Shown here piece after piece: positions 9,332-18,798 of a stretch of DNA of 64,000 nucleotides. How positions within the stretch are numbered: the stretch's first letter is position 1; every line of letters begins with the position of its first letter. The position numbers and the translations under genes were made by a program. Source of the DNA: Bacteroidaceae bacterium (GTDB lineage Bacteria; Bacteroidota; Bacteroidia; Bacteroidales; Bacteroidaceae); assembly GCA_016280445.1 (NCBI GenBank), contig JAEEGS010000009.1, forward strand, positions 50,705 to 114,704. Reading direction: 5' to 3'. Under the pieces are notes generated by a model. That model had not been told where the DNA came from. It worked only from the letters and a program-made list of their open reading frames with translations, and made no database searches.

Positions 9332-10429
9332 ATGAAACGATTCTTACACATTATTATATATATAACATTTTCTCTGATGACATTGCCTCTATCGGCGAAA
9401 GACGATGGCGGATCATTTATAGTGGTGCTTGATGCCGGTCATGGAGGAAAAGACCCTGGCACAATTGGCTCTGTTCCATCCCACAGAGAAAAGGATATAG
9501 CCTACAATATCACCATGGAAGTGGGAAGGTTGCTGAAAAACAACCATCCGGAAATAAAGATTGTCTATACGCGCTCTACAGACGTGTTCGTAGAACTCGG
9601 CCGACGTGCAGAGATTGCGAACAAGGCGAAGGCGAATCTTTTTGTGTCCATCCATGTCAATGCGTTGCCGAAAAATGCTGGACATTATGCCTATGGTGTG
9701 CAGTCATACACCTTGAGTCTCAAGACGGTTGGCACCAATCTCGAAGTGGAGAAACGAGAAAACTCTGTCATCGCCTTAGAGGGAGACGCTGCAAAAAAAT
9801 ACAACTACAATTCTTCAGCAGAAAGCAACATTATGTTTGAACTGATGCAAGACCATGACATGAAAGAAAGTGTTGCATTTGCCAAGATGGCACAACACGA
9901 GATGGTGCATACAGGCGGACGGAAAGACATGGGAGTGAGACAAGCAAATCTGGCAGTGCTCCGACTCACCTATATGCCCAGCGTGTTGCTTGAAGTGGGT
10001 TTCATTTCCACCCCTGAGGAAGAAAAGTTTTTGATGACAAAGGATGGACAAAACAAAATGGCACGTTCCATCTACAATGCCATCGTAAAATATGCTGCAC
10101 AAAGAACAGGCAGACAACCTAAAATAGAAAAGCCTATTCCACCAACACAGACAGAAGAGCCGACCTCTCAGGATGTCACGGCTCCGGTGACTACCCCTGT
10201 TACAAACGGTGAGAAAAATACAGTGTATAAGGTACAAGTGCTGGCAGGCAGTGTCAAGTTGAAAAGCGATGACAGACAATTCAAAGGGTTGGAGTGTGAA
10301 ATGCATAGTAAAGACGGACGCTACATCTATACCTACGGCTCTGCGTCAACATTAGAAGAAGCAAAGAAACTACGTCAATCCATTTTGGACAAATTTCCAC
10401 AAGCATTTATCGTGACATTTGAAGAATAA
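9332..10429 (+). CDS. Secreted N-acetylmuramoyl-L-alanine amidase with SPOR domain
   Basis: Cleaves the amide bond between MurNAc and the stem peptide, a step in daughter-cell separation. A signal peptide (MKRFLHIIIYITF, then LPLSAKDDG) is followed by an Amidase_3 domain beginning VVLDAGHGGKDPG with the first zinc-ligand His, later the SIHVNA motif with another ligand, and EVGFISTPEE near its end. After a Pro/Thr-rich linker the last 70 residues form a SPOR domain (VYKVQVLAGSVKL), which binds denuded glycan at septa. The start was chosen because a -7 box lies between it and the earlier ATG. The next gene starts one base after the stop. Confidence 0.92.
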   Translation: MKRFLHIIIYITFSLMTLPLSAKDDGGSFIVVLDAGHGGKDPGTIGSVPSHREKDIAYNITMEVGRLLKNNHPEIKIVYTRSTDVFVELGRRAEIANKAKANLFVSIHVNALPKNAGHYAYGVQSYTLSLKTVGTNLEVEKRENSVIALEGDAAKKYNYNSSAESNIMFELMQDHDMKESVAFAKMAQHEMVHTGGRKDMGVRQANLAVLRLTYMPSVLLEVGFISTPEEEKFLMTKDGQNKMARSIYNAIVKYAAQRTGRQPKIEKPIPPTQTEEPTSQDVTAPVTTPVTNGEKNTVYKVQVLAGSVKLKSDDRQFKGLECEMHSKDGRYIYTYGSASTLEEAKKLRQSILDKFPQAFIVTFEE

Positions 10430-10430
10430 T

Positions 10431-11342
10431 ATGAAGATAAGTAAAGAAATCAAGATAGCATTGGTGGCAATACTATCTGGCATTATCATTTATGTTGGCA
10501 TCATCTTTCTGAAAGGACTGAAACTTTTCAATGATGAGGTGTCATATTTTGTTGAAATAGCAGACGTGCAGGGCATGCCTACTGCATCAGATGTCAGGGC
10601 AAACGGTCTGAAAGTGGGCACTGTCAAGTCTATCTCATTCAATCCCGACAAGCAGAACTTAACAGTGGAGATAACAATAGACCCAACCTTTGTGATTCCA
10701 CAAGGAACCAGTGTCTACATGACCAAGGAAATGCTGGGTAACGCTATGATGAATCTGAAGTTGGGTCCCAACCCTGCCAATCTCCTACATCCTGGTGACA
10801 CCATCAAGGGGGAACCTATGGTTGATCTCATGACGGCTGCAGGTAACATGATACCACAAGTGGAATCTATGTTGCCTAAAGTGGATTCCATTCTCACGGC
10901 GCTGAACACCTTGACGAATGATCCTGCGCTGGCTGCTTCTGTTCATAACATGGAAGTTGTTTCTGCTGATTTGAGAATAACAACCAGACAAATCAATAGT
11001 ATATTGGGTAATGATGTACCACAACTCATGGCGCGGACAAATGCAATTTGTTCGAATTTGCAAACAACAACCAACACTTTGAATCAAATAGACATGCTTG
11101 GAATGGCACAAAAAGCGGATGAGACGCTTTCTGGTGTTCAAGACATGACTTTCAAGATCAACACGGCCATGAGCAGCAAAGACACTTCGCTTGGAATGTT
11201 GATGAACGATAACACGATAGCATTGCATATTGATTCGACAATTGTGAACTCATCGTTGCTATTGGAGGACCTGCGTCTTCACCCGAAACGGTATGTGCAT
11301 TTCTCTCTCTTCGGGAAGAAAGATTCGGAGAAAAAAAAGTGA
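10431..11342 (+). CDS. MlaD/MCE-family lipid-transport protein
   Basis: MCE proteins are inner-membrane-anchored hexameric rings that move phospholipids between the two membranes. One TM helix (residues about 6-27, VALVAILSGIIIYVGIIFL region) is followed by a single MCE domain (FVEIADVQGMPTASDVRANGLKVGTV) and a helical C-terminal tail of about 170 residues, as usual in Bacteroidota. Start ATG 10431 is taken; an alternative TTG at 10419 would overlap the amidase. In other species MlaE/MlaF permease and ATPase genes lie nearby, but none is seen here. It is followed by a terminator at 11355-11400. Confidence 0.88.
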   Translation: MKISKEIKIALVAILSGIIIYVGIIFLKGLKLFNDEVSYFVEIADVQGMPTASDVRANGLKVGTVKSISFNPDKQNLTVEITIDPTFVIPQGTSVYMTKEMLGNAMMNLKLGPNPANLLHPGDTIKGEPMVDLMTAAGNMIPQVESMLPKVDSILTALNTLTNDPALAASVHNMEVVSADLRITTRQINSILGNDVPQLMARTNAICSNLQTTTNTLNQIDMLGMAQKADETLSGVQDMTFKINTAMSSKDTSLGMLMNDNTIALHIDSTIVNSSLLLEDLRLHPKRYVHFSLFGKKDSEKKK

Positions 11343-11354
11343 AATGAAAAGAGA

Positions 11355-11400
11355 AAGAAGGATGTTATTTGAATATTGTTTAAACAACATCCTTCTTTTT
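11355..11400 (+). terminator. Terminator after the MCE gene
   Basis: A 12-bp stem, 11355-11366 with 11386-11397, is followed by T residues. The stem is rich in A-T at its base, and the loop contains GTTTAAAC. Confidence 0.75.
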
Positions 11401-11477
11401 GAGAGGGGGAAGTCAAGCACTAGAAAATATATCAAAAACAACGAATTAAGCACTAGGATTTTTTTTTATATGACAAA

Positions 11478-11495
11478 TGTTTCACATGTGAAACA
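11478..11495. promoter_or_regulatory. parS-like perfect palindrome upstream of dnaA
   Basis: TGTTTCACATGTGAAACA is an 18-bp perfect palindrome. Its two halves are identical to the halves of the widespread ParB-binding parS site, TGTTTCAC and GTGAAACA, but two extra bases (AT) sit in the centre. It lies 183 bases before the dnaA start, between the MCE-gene terminator and the dnaA promoter. Binding by ParB or by another dimeric regulator is inference. Confidence 0.55.
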
Positions 11496-11629
11496 ATCAT
11501 GTAACCATTTGAGAGTCAGCATATAGAAGAAAGAAGAAATAAAACAAACCCTCTGTGAACTTAGCAAGCGTAAATGCTTGAAAAAAAGCACTTTTCATGG
11601 AGCGGCATAAAACAGGGGGAAAGATAAAT

Positions 11630-11660
11630 TTTGTTGTTTCAAAAAAAAACTCGAACTTTG
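11630..11660 (+). promoter_or_regulatory. Predicted dnaA promoter
   Basis: TTTG at 11630-11633, 19 bases, then GAACTTTG at 11653-11660. The second box departs from TAnnTTTG only in its first base. Transcription would start near 11666, so the in-frame ATG at 11597 cannot be the start used. Confidence 0.6.
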
Positions 11661-11677
11661 CACCTGTTAAGAATTAC

Positions 11678-13123
11678 ATGAGAATCACCAACCCTAAAAT
11701 GGTAGAAATGGAAAAAGATCCAAAACTTCTGTGGGAGAGATGCCTCGAAATTATTCGTGACAACATCACTCCCCAACAATTCGCGGCATCGTTTGCCTTC
11801 GTCAAGCTGCACAGCTTTGAAGAGGGTAAAGGTAAGCTTGTGCTTAGTGTGCCGAGCGAATTTGTGAAGAAACTTTTGGAGGATAATTTCTTGCCGTTAA
11901 TGGCTTCCACTTTTAGAAGGGTGTTCGGCAATAGCATCAAGTCTTTATATTATAATGTAGAGGTAGTGAGAACGGAACAGGGAGGAAAAGTGATTGAAAA
12001 AACAGACATGCCCCTCCCCCAACTGAATGGTAAGCCACGTGAGGATGTTCGCAAGGCACCAGACATTGTGACGGCTCCCCAAGTTCAGGATCTCGATTCT
12101 CAACTCATCCCCAATTATACGTTTGACAATTACTTGGAAGGTGAAAGTAATCGTTTGGCACGTTCTGTTGGTGAATCCATTGCTACAAACCCAGCAAAGA
12201 CATTCAACCCATTCTTCGTGTATGGTCCATCTGGATGTGGTAAGACCCACCTCATCAATGCTATCGGTCATCGTATAAAAGAGTTGCACCCGCACAAGAG
12301 GGTTTTATATCTGTCTGCGCATCTCTTTACTGTACAATACACCGATGCAGTCCAACAGAATAAGTTGAATGACTATATCCGTTTTTATCAGACTATTGAC
12401 ACGCTGATATTAGACGATGTGCAAGAGTTGTCTGGTAAGACTAAAACCCAAAACACATTCTTCCACATCTTTAATCACTTGCACATGAATGGCAAGCAGA
12501 TTATCCTATCCGCCGACCGCCCTCCTGTTGCCATCAAAGATGTAGAAGACCGCTTGCTTACACGTTTCAAGTGGGGAATGTTAGCCGAAATAGAAAAGCC
12601 CACACAAAACCTTCGTCTGGACATCCTTATGGCGAAAGTGGAAAAAGAGGGCTTGGATATTCCTTCTCACATTCTGAAGTACATCGCCGAAAACGTGGAT
12701 GACAGTGTGCGTGATCTTGAGGGTTTCATCAATTCATTGATGGCCTACTCTGTTGAATATAATTGCAACATTAATATGTCATTGGTGCAGAAGGTGATGC
12801 CCCGCTTTGTTATCAAGGAGAACAGGCCTGTCACAATTGATGATGTAAAGATGTGCGTATGTAACTATTTCAATCTGAAGATAAGCCAACTTGACTCCCG
12901 TGTTCGTACTCAAAAAATAGCATTTGCCAGACAACTTGCGATGTATTTGGCAAACACCCTGACAGACAAGTCGCACGTTCAAATAGGTCTCCATATTGGA
13001 AATCGCAATCATGCGACCGTGATTCATGCCATCAAACAAATCAAAGACATGATTGAGGTGGATGAACAGGCGCGACAGACGGTGGAGGAACTGACGGGTA
13101 CACTTGGAGCATCCTCTAAATAA
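11678..13123 (+). CDS. dnaA: Chromosomal replication initiator DnaA
   Basis: ATP-dependent initiator that opens oriC. From ATG 11678 it is 481 residues: N-terminal domain I (about 15-90, LWERCLEIIRDNITPQQF), a linker, the AAA+ domain with Walker A GPSGCGKTH at 183-191 and Walker B LILDDVQ, and domain IV with the DnaA signature NRNHATVIHAIKQI. Downstream ATGs at 11699 and 11708 are also possible starts. No cluster of DnaA boxes is visible within several hundred bases either side, so the origin may lie elsewhere. Confidence 0.95.
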   Translation: MRITNPKMVEMEKDPKLLWERCLEIIRDNITPQQFAASFAFVKLHSFEEGKGKLVLSVPSEFVKKLLEDNFLPLMASTFRRVFGNSIKSLYYNVEVVRTEQGGKVIEKTDMPLPQLNGKPREDVRKAPDIVTAPQVQDLDSQLIPNYTFDNYLEGESNRLARSVGESIATNPAKTFNPFFVYGPSGCGKTHLINAIGHRIKELHPHKRVLYLSAHLFTVQYTDAVQQNKLNDYIRFYQTIDTLILDDVQELSGKTKTQNTFFHIFNHLHMNGKQIILSADRPPVAIKDVEDRLLTRFKWGMLAEIEKPTQNLRLDILMAKVEKEGLDIPSHILKYIAENVDDSVRDLEGFINSLMAYSVEYNCNINMSLVQKVMPRFVIKENRPVTIDDVKMCVCNYFNLKISQLDSRVRTQKIAFARQLAMYLANTLTDKSHVQIGLHIGNRNHATVIHAIKQIKDMIEVDEQARQTVEELTGTLGASSK

Positions 13124-13126
13124 CAT

Positions 13127-13175
13127 AAAAAAAATAGAAACGCCCCGCAAATTGTCACAATTTGCGGGGCGTTTC
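13127..13175 (-). terminator. Terminator between convergent dnaA and the LacI-type gene
   Basis: A perfect 18-bp GC-rich stem, 13137-13154 with 13158-13175, encloses a three-base loop. On the minus strand it is followed by a T run (A tract 13127-13134 on plus), so it best serves the LacI-type gene. On plus only a few T residues follow, giving a weaker dnaA terminator. Confidence 0.88.
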
Positions 13176-13205
13176 CGTGTTTTAAGAAATGACGAAACGT
13201 ATAGA

Positions 13206-14276
13206 TTAATCTTTATAATAATCGATGTTCTCTTTCGTCAACAGTTCTATTGAAATATAATGATCGCGTGGAATGTTCATCTTCAAGACACAGGTGTTAA
13301 ACATGGCTCTAAAGCAATTGAGTCCTTGTGTCTGTGGATGTTGTGCGATAAGAAAATCAGCAGAGCCGTTCTTGATGCACTCCACATTGGCGTCTACGGC
13401 ATCATATCCTAAAAGTGTGACGTGAGGATGTTCCGGCATCTCGTCCTTTAAAAAGTCTGCAATAAGATGAATGGATGAGTTGAAACATAGTGCATGACGG
13501 ATATTGGGATTTTCTGTAAAGAAGTCACGCATGATTTCTTTCATTCCAAGTTTGTCATACACATATAGATTCACGTCGATAATCTCTATTTGAGGACAAT
13601 GTTCTTCCATATATTGGCGGAAACCAACTTCTCGATTCATCTGTTGGCGACTTGCCACACGCCCCTCTCCCAGCACCTTGAAAAGTGCAATTTTCCGGGT
13701 TTTCGTATCAACAGCCAATGACATGATACGTCCAGAGAACGCTCCACTTCGCAGAGAATCCTGTCCGTAAAAGATACGATGATTAAATTCAGGCCAGTTA
13801 GAGTCAAGCAAGGCATAAGGAATACCCCTCTCGTCCAATTGCCCCGTGAATTTGGTCATGATGTTATAGTTGAAAATGGGACCAATAATCACCGTGTCAG
13901 GATTTGAGTCAAGCAAACTTTGGCACTCTAACTTAAAGGATTCTGTATTGAAAGGATCGTATCGAAATATTTTAAACGAAATCTTAAAATCGTTAAATCG
14001 ACGCGCACCATCTATGAGGCCGTTTTCCACACGCGCCCAATAACTGTCCACTTCATGCATGGGAAGAATCGCCGCAAACTGATGTACACTGTGGGAAGCA
14101 AGCGCAGAAGCATAATGATTTGGTGTGAAATTAATCTCATCAAGCACTTTTTGCACCCTTTCCATGCTGATGGGCGACACATTGCCACGGCCATGGATGA
14201 TGCGATCCACCGTACCCACCGATACACCTGCTCTTTCCGCAATATCCTTGATGCGAATCTTGGAAGAAATTTCCAT
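13206..14276 (-). CDS. LacI-family transcriptional regulator
   Basis: A 356-residue DNA-binding regulator. Residues 6-60 are a LacI helix-turn-helix and hinge (IRIKDIAERAGVSVGTVDRI). The rest is a periplasmic-binding-protein-like sugar sensor of the type found in many Bacteroidota LacI proteins (VIIGPIFNYNIMTKFT; HVTLLGYDAVDANVECI). It is divergent from kdgK across 228 bases that hold a promoter for each direction, so control of ketodeoxygluconate or hexuronate catabolism is the likely role. The effector is not deducible from sequence alone. Confidence 0.9.
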   Translation of the reverse strand: MEISSKIRIKDIAERAGVSVGTVDRIIHGRGNVSPISMERVQKVLDEINFTPNHYASALASHSVHQFAAILPMHEVDSYWARVENGLIDGARRFNDFKISFKIFRYDPFNTESFKLECQSLLDSNPDTVIIGPIFNYNIMTKFTGQLDERGIPYALLDSNWPEFNHRIFYGQDSLRSGAFSGRIMSLAVDTKTRKIALFKVLGEGRVASRQQMNREVGFRQYMEEHCPQIEIIDVNLYVYDKLGMKEIMRDFFTENPNIRHALCFNSSIHLIADFLKDEMPEHPHVTLLGYDAVDANVECIKNGSADFLIAQHPQTQGLNCFRAMFNTCVLKMNIPRDHYISIELLTKENIDYYKD

Positions 14277-14364
14277 AACTTTTTACCTTAACAATACTGT
14301 TGAATCCTAAATCTGTAAACAAATCTTATTGGTGACTTTCTTGTGGAAAGCGCGAAAATCGGTA

Positions 14365-14372
14365 CAAAGGTA
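14365..14372 (-). promoter_or_regulatory. Predicted -7 box for the LacI-type gene
   Basis: Minus-strand TACCTTTG matches TAnnTTTG. It is 88 bases upstream of the regulator's start. Confidence 0.5.
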
Positions 14373-14467
14373 GCGTTTTTCCAGAACATAAAAATGTATT
14401 TTCGACAAAATTTCATTACACTTATAATTTTTGCAAATGAAAGGACGTGTTTTTAGCAAAAAAGAAT

Positions 14468-14476
14468 TACCTTTGC
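14468..14476 (+). promoter_or_regulatory. Predicted -7 box for the kdgK operon
   Basis: TACCTTTGC lies 28 bases before the kdgK start. The upstream TTTG element is not clear. The 95 bases between this box and that of the divergent regulator are A/T-rich; I see no convincing LacI-type palindrome there. Confidence 0.55.
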
Positions 14477-14504
14477 AGTTAAAATAACCACTATAATTAA
14501 AATT

Positions 14505-15527
14505 ATGGCTAAAATTATCACAATGGGCGAGATTATGCTTCGCCTTTCACCTGAAGGGAACTACCGTTTCGTACAGGCAGAGAAGTTTAACATCATTCCT
14601 GGCGGTGGCGAGGCAAACGTAGGCATAAGTTTGGCTAACTATGGTCATGAGAGCGTGTTTGTGAGCAAATTGCCCAAGCATGAAATCGGACAGATTGCGG
14701 TGAACGCTTTACGTAAATTTGGTGTCAACACCGATTATATCGCACGTGGCGGTGACCGCGTTGGTCTTTATTATGCAGAAACAGGTGCCAGCATGCGTCC
14801 ATCCAAAGTTATTTATGACCGTGCAAACTCCTCCATCGCCGAGGCAAAACCTGAAGATTTCGATTTTGATAAAATATTTGAAGGTGCGGATTGGTTCCAT
14901 TGGTCGGGCATCACACCTGCCATTAGCGATGCATCGGCCGAGTGTCTGAAGCAGGCTTGTATTGCAGCAAAAAAACATGGAGTTACCGTTTCTTGTGACC
15001 TCAACTTCCGAAAAAAACTCTGGACCAGCGAGAAGGCAATCTCCATTATGCGTCCCCTCATGCAGTATGTTGACGTATGTATCGGCAACGAGGAAGACGC
15101 AGAATTGTGCCTCGGTTTCAAACCCGATGCCGATGTGGAAGCTGGTGTAACAGATGCTGCTGGATATGAAGGTATTTTTAAGGCAATGGCTAAGGAGTTC
15201 GGATTCAAATATGTCGTATCCACACTCCGTGAAAGTTTCTCTGCTACACACAATGGATGGAAAGCCCTCATCTATGACGGTAAGGAATTCTACCAGAGTA
15301 AACGCTACGACATCAATCCTATCATTGACCGAGTAGGTGGTGGTGATTCCTTCTCTGGTGGTCTTATCCATGGACTTTTGACCAAACCTACTCAGGGTGA
15401 AGCGCTTGAATTTGCGGTGGCTGCATCAGCTCTGAAGCACACTATTCCAGGTGATTTCAACCATGTGTCAGTTGAAGAAGTGGAGGCACTGGCCGGAGGC
15501 AATGCAAACGGTCGTGTACAACGATAA
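14505..15527 (+). CDS. kdgK: 2-dehydro-3-deoxygluconokinase (PfkB family)
   Basis: Phosphorylates 2-keto-3-deoxygluconate to KDPG in hexuronate and pectin catabolism. The 340-residue ribokinase-fold protein shows the N-terminal GGGEANVGISLANYG sugar-binding segment and the C-terminal PfkB signature with the catalytic Asp in RVGGGDSFSGGL (GAGD is GGGD here). The assignment to KDG rather than another sugar rests on the adjacent KDPG aldolase gene, 33 bases downstream, and the divergent LacI-type regulator. It is the first gene of a long plus-strand run. Confidence 0.9.
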   Translation: MAKIITMGEIMLRLSPEGNYRFVQAEKFNIIPGGGEANVGISLANYGHESVFVSKLPKHEIGQIAVNALRKFGVNTDYIARGGDRVGLYYAETGASMRPSKVIYDRANSSIAEAKPEDFDFDKIFEGADWFHWSGITPAISDASAECLKQACIAAKKHGVTVSCDLNFRKKLWTSEKAISIMRPLMQYVDVCIGNEEDAELCLGFKPDADVEAGVTDAAGYEGIFKAMAKEFGFKYVVSTLRESFSATHNGWKALIYDGKEFYQSKRYDINPIIDRVGGGDSFSGGLIHGLLTKPTQGEALEFAVAASALKHTIPGDFNHVSVEEVEALAGGNANGRVQR

Positions 15528-15560
15528 CTCTCATAAAAAAATCAACAGTTTAATCCCGAT

Positions 15561-16232
15561 ATGGCTAAATTCGATAAACTTGCCGTTATGGCAAAGATTG
15601 GTGAAACAGGTATGGTGCCTGTATTCTACCACAAGGATGTGGAAGTTGCAAAGAAGGTCATCAAGGCATGCTATGACGGTGGTGTTCGTGCTTTTGAATT
15701 CACGAACCGTGGGGATTTTGCACATGAGGTGTTTGCCGAATGTGTGAAATTTGCAGCCGTGGAATGCCCTGAGTTGGCACTTGGTGTTGGCTCCGTTGTT
15801 GATGCCCCCACAGCAGCACTTTACATCCAGTTGGGTGCCTGCTTTATTGTAGGCCCTCTCTTCAATCCTGACATTGCTCCAGTATGTAACCGTCGTCTCA
15901 TCCTCTACTGTCCAGGTTGTGGTTCAGTCAGCGAAGTGGGTAAGGCACAGGAACTTGGTTGCGACCTCACTAAACTATTCCCTGGCGATGTCTATGGCCC
16001 AGCAATGGTGAAGAATCTGAAAGCTCCGATGCCATGGTCGAAGATTATGGTCACTGGTGGAGTGGCTCCCACAGAGGAGAACCTCACGGCATGGTTTAAG
16101 GCCGGTGTTTATTGCGTTGGCATGGGTTCAAAACTGTTCCCAAGCGACAAGGTGAAAGCCGGTGACTGGCAATATGTAACGGATAAGTGCAAAGAAGCGC
16201 TCAGTTACGTAAAAGCAGCACGTTCTGTATAA
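15561..16232 (+). CDS. kdgA: KDPG / 4-hydroxy-2-oxoglutarate aldolase
   Basis: Splits 2-keto-3-deoxy-6-phosphogluconate to pyruvate and glyceraldehyde-3-phosphate. The 223-residue class I aldolase shows the Schiff-base Lys138 in LTKLFPGD and the general acid/base Glu46 in FEFTNRGD, with the phosphate-binding [11 protein letters not shown] loop near residue 170. YCPGCGS at 116-122 corresponds to the PGC motif before the substrate site. It follows kdgK closely and precedes a PPi-dependent phosphofructokinase gene by 31 bases. Confidence 0.93.
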   Translation: MAKFDKLAVMAKIGETGMVPVFYHKDVEVAKKVIKACYDGGVRAFEFTNRGDFAHEVFAECVKFAAVECPELALGVGSVVDAPTAALYIQLGACFIVGPLFNPDIAPVCNRRLILYCPGCGSVSEVGKAQELGCDLTKLFPGDVYGPAMVKNLKAPMPWSKIMVTGGVAPTEENLTAWFKAGVYCVGMGSKLFPSDKVKAGDWQYVTDKCKEALSYVKAARSV

Positions 16233-16263
16233 AAACAATCATAAATTTAAAATACTTACAATC

Positions 16264-17904
16264 ATGGAAATCTCCAATCTTCAAAAAGCTCGTGCTGCAT
16301 ATCAGCCCAAGCTTCCCAAGGCACTTCAGGGTCCAGTAAAGGCTGTTGAAGGTGCCGCTACTCAGTCTGTGGGCAATCAGGCTGAAATCAAGGAACTCTT
16401 CCCCAACACCTATGGTATGCCTGTCATCACATTTGAGCCAGGCGCACCAGTGGAATTGCCTCCTTTCAATGTCGGTATCATCCTTTCTGGTGGTCAGGCA
16501 CCTGGTGGTCACAATGTGATTTCAGGTCTTTTCGATGGCGTGAAATCGCTCAATCCTGCCAACAAACTTTATGGCTTCATTCTCGGCCCTGGTGGCCTTG
16601 TTGACCATAACTACATGGAAATTACTCCAGAACTCATGGATCAGTATCGCAACACTGGTGGTTTCGACATTATTGGTTCTGGTCGTACAAAACTTGAAGA
16701 GGAAGACCAGTTCGAGAAAGGTATCCAAATTCTTCGCGAACTCAACATCAAGGCGCTCGTCATCATCGGCGGCGACGACTCCAACACTAATGCTTGTGTG
16801 CTTGCTGAATACTATGCAGCCAAGAAATATGGAGTACAGGTCATTGGCTGTCCAAAGACCATCGATGGCGACTTGAAGAACGAGCAGATTGAGACCTCTT
16901 TTGGTTTCGACACCGCTTGTAAGACTTACTCTGAACTTATTGGTAACATCCAGCGCGATTGTAACTCTGCCCGTAAATATTGGCACTTCATCAAACTGAT
17001 GGGTCGTTCGGCTTCTCATATCGCTCTTGAATGTGCTCTCCAGTGCCAGCCAAACATCTGCCTCGTATCTGAAGAAGTGGAGGCAAAGGCTATGTCACTT
17101 GACGATGTGGTGACTTACATCGCAGAAGCTGTTGCAGCCCGTGCAGCAGAAGGCAACAACTTTGGTACAGTCCTGATTCCAGAAGGCATTATCGAGTTTA
17201 TCCCTGCTATCAAGAAACTCATTGCAGAGCTCAACGACATTCTCGCATTGCCAGAGGCACAGCACATTACCAGTGCTAACGAACAGTTGACATTTGTGAG
17301 AGGTCACTTGTCTAAAGACAACCTCACTGTCTTCAAGTCTCTTCCAGCAGACGTTGCTGCTCAGCTTGCACTCGACCGTGACCCACATGGAAACGTACAG
17401 GTTTCGCTCATCGAGACAGAGAAATTGCTCTCTCGCATGGTGGCAGACAAACTCGCTATCTGGAAGCATCAGGGCAAGTTCAAGGGTAAGTTTGGTACTC
17501 AGCACCACTTCTTCGGCTACGAAGGTCGTTGTGCTGCTCCATCTAACTACGATGCAGACTACTGCTACTCACTCGGTTACAATGCTTCTCGCCTCATTGC
17601 CAATGGTAAGACTGGTTATATGTCTGTGATTAAGAATACAACTGCTCCTGCCGCTGAATGGATTGCAGGTGGTGTGCCAATCACTATGATGATGAACCTC
17701 GAGAAGCGTAACGGTAAGATGAAGCCCGTTATCCGCAAGGCTCTCGTTGAATTGGATGGTGCACCATTCAAGTTCTTTGCCGCACATCGTGCTGTATGGG
17801 CAAAGGAAACAGCCTATGTATACCCAGGTCCTATCCAATACTGGGGTCCATCTGAAGTTTGCGACCAGACGACGAAGACACTGCAACTTGAACAGGCGAA
17901 GTGA
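16264..17904 (+). CDS. pfp: Diphosphate--fructose-6-phosphate 1-phosphotransferase
   Basis: Reversibly phosphorylates fructose-6-phosphate with pyrophosphate. The 546 residues fit the long (plant beta-type) PPi-PFK group. GGDDSN at 169-174 has Asp where ATP-dependent enzymes carry Gly, and PKTIDGD at 197-203 carries the Lys typical of PPi use and the catalytic Asp. Because it is reversible it can serve glycolysis and gluconeogenesis from the triose made by KdgA upstream. It is probably co-transcribed with kdgK-kdgA. Confidence 0.94.
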   Translation: MEISNLQKARAAYQPKLPKALQGPVKAVEGAATQSVGNQAEIKELFPNTYGMPVITFEPGAPVELPPFNVGIILSGGQAPGGHNVISGLFDGVKSLNPANKLYGFILGPGGLVDHNYMEITPELMDQYRNTGGFDIIGSGRTKLEEEDQFEKGIQILRELNIKALVIIGGDDSNTNACVLAEYYAAKKYGVQVIGCPKTIDGDLKNEQIETSFGFDTACKTYSELIGNIQRDCNSARKYWHFIKLMGRSASHIALECALQCQPNICLVSEEVEAKAMSLDDVVTYIAEAVAARAAEGNNFGTVLIPEGIIEFIPAIKKLIAELNDILALPEAQHITSANEQLTFVRGHLSKDNLTVFKSLPADVAAQLALDRDPHGNVQVSLIETEKLLSRMVADKLAIWKHQGKFKGKFGTQHHFFGYEGRCAAPSNYDADYCYSLGYNASRLIANGKTGYMSVIKNTTAPAAEWIAGGVPITMMMNLEKRNGKMKPVIRKALVELDGAPFKFFAAHRAVWAKETAYVYPGPIQYWGPSEVCDQTTKTLQLEQAK

Positions 17905-17933
17905 TTCTTCCGTCATTTTTGACAGAAAGTTAG

Positions 17934-18764
17934 ATGACCGCTACAAAAAAGACAAACAAGCGTAAGTCTACCAAAAGAAAGAAAGGCACACGACGAAATC
18001 CTTTTCGCCGTGTGCCTTCTTATGTTTTGTGGATAGCTCTTGCCTTCATTGTAGTGGTATACATCACTTTCTTCTACAAGACCTTTGTGGGACCTTACTC
18101 ATTCCGTTGGAAAGCCATTTTCAGTCATGTCACCTATCCTGAAGGTACGGTTAGAGGACTTGACATTTCTCATTATCAAGGAGATGTGAATTGGAATAAA
18201 CTACGAAACGCACAGATTCAGGGAGCACCCGTTTCCTTCGTTTTCATCAAGGCCACTGAAGGCACGAACATCTGGGACGAGAACTTCAATCAGAACTTCT
18301 ATAATGCTAGGAAAAACGACATCGTACGTGGTGCTTACCACTATTTTAGTCCATCATCCTCGGGTAAGAAACAAGCTAACTTCTACTGTAAGATGGTACA
18401 ACTTGACGAGCATGACCTTCCTCCTGTACTTGATGTGGAAGAGTTGGGTTGCAGCACTCCAGCGCAATTACGGCATGAAGTGCTTACTTGGATGGATGTT
18501 GTAGAAAAGCATTATGGCGTGACGCCGATTCTCTACACGGGTTACAGATTCCGTACATCCTATCTTAACACACCCGATTTTGATCGTTTCCCTTATTGGA
18601 TAGCCCATTATTATGTGGATTCTCTGGAATATCAGGGAGAATGGGCTTTCTGGCAGCACACCGACGTTGGCAATGTGGATGGCATCAAAGGCAACGTCGA
18701 CATTAATGTCTTTAATGGTGATTATCAGGATTTGATGGATTTAACCATCAAACCCGAAGATTAA
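17934..18764 (+). CDS. Membrane-anchored GH25 lysozyme-like muramidase
   Basis: A 276-residue protein with a strongly basic cytoplasmic N-terminus (1-27), one TM helix (about 29-49) and a GH25 barrel facing the periplasm. GH25 enzymes cut the MurNAc-GlcNAc bond of peptidoglycan. Acidic residues at the expected active-site places are Asp77 in GLDISHYQG and Asp167/Glu169 in PVLDVEE. The domain ends in the typical GNVDINVFNGD. It lies 29 bases after pfp and 34 before prmA, with no metabolic link evident. A second anchored GH25 protein is encoded at 46652-48484. Confidence 0.9.
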   Translation: MTATKKTNKRKSTKRKKGTRRNPFRRVPSYVLWIALAFIVVVYITFFYKTFVGPYSFRWKAIFSHVTYPEGTVRGLDISHYQGDVNWNKLRNAQIQGAPVSFVFIKATEGTNIWDENFNQNFYNARKNDIVRGAYHYFSPSSSGKKQANFYCKMVQLDEHDLPPVLDVEELGCSTPAQLRHEVLTWMDVVEKHYGVTPILYTGYRFRTSYLNTPDFDRFPYWIAHYYVDSLEYQGEWAFWQHTDVGNVDGIKGNVDINVFNGDYQDLMDLTIKPED

Positions 18765-18798
18765 TTCTTTGGAATTTTAAAACCTAAATCTCCTCATC

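Noticed and set aside
12179..12290. Possible frameshift or truncation of dnaA, because other frames stay open across the AAA+ region
   Set aside because: The dnaA frame is continuous with all expected motifs from domain I to the C-terminal signature.
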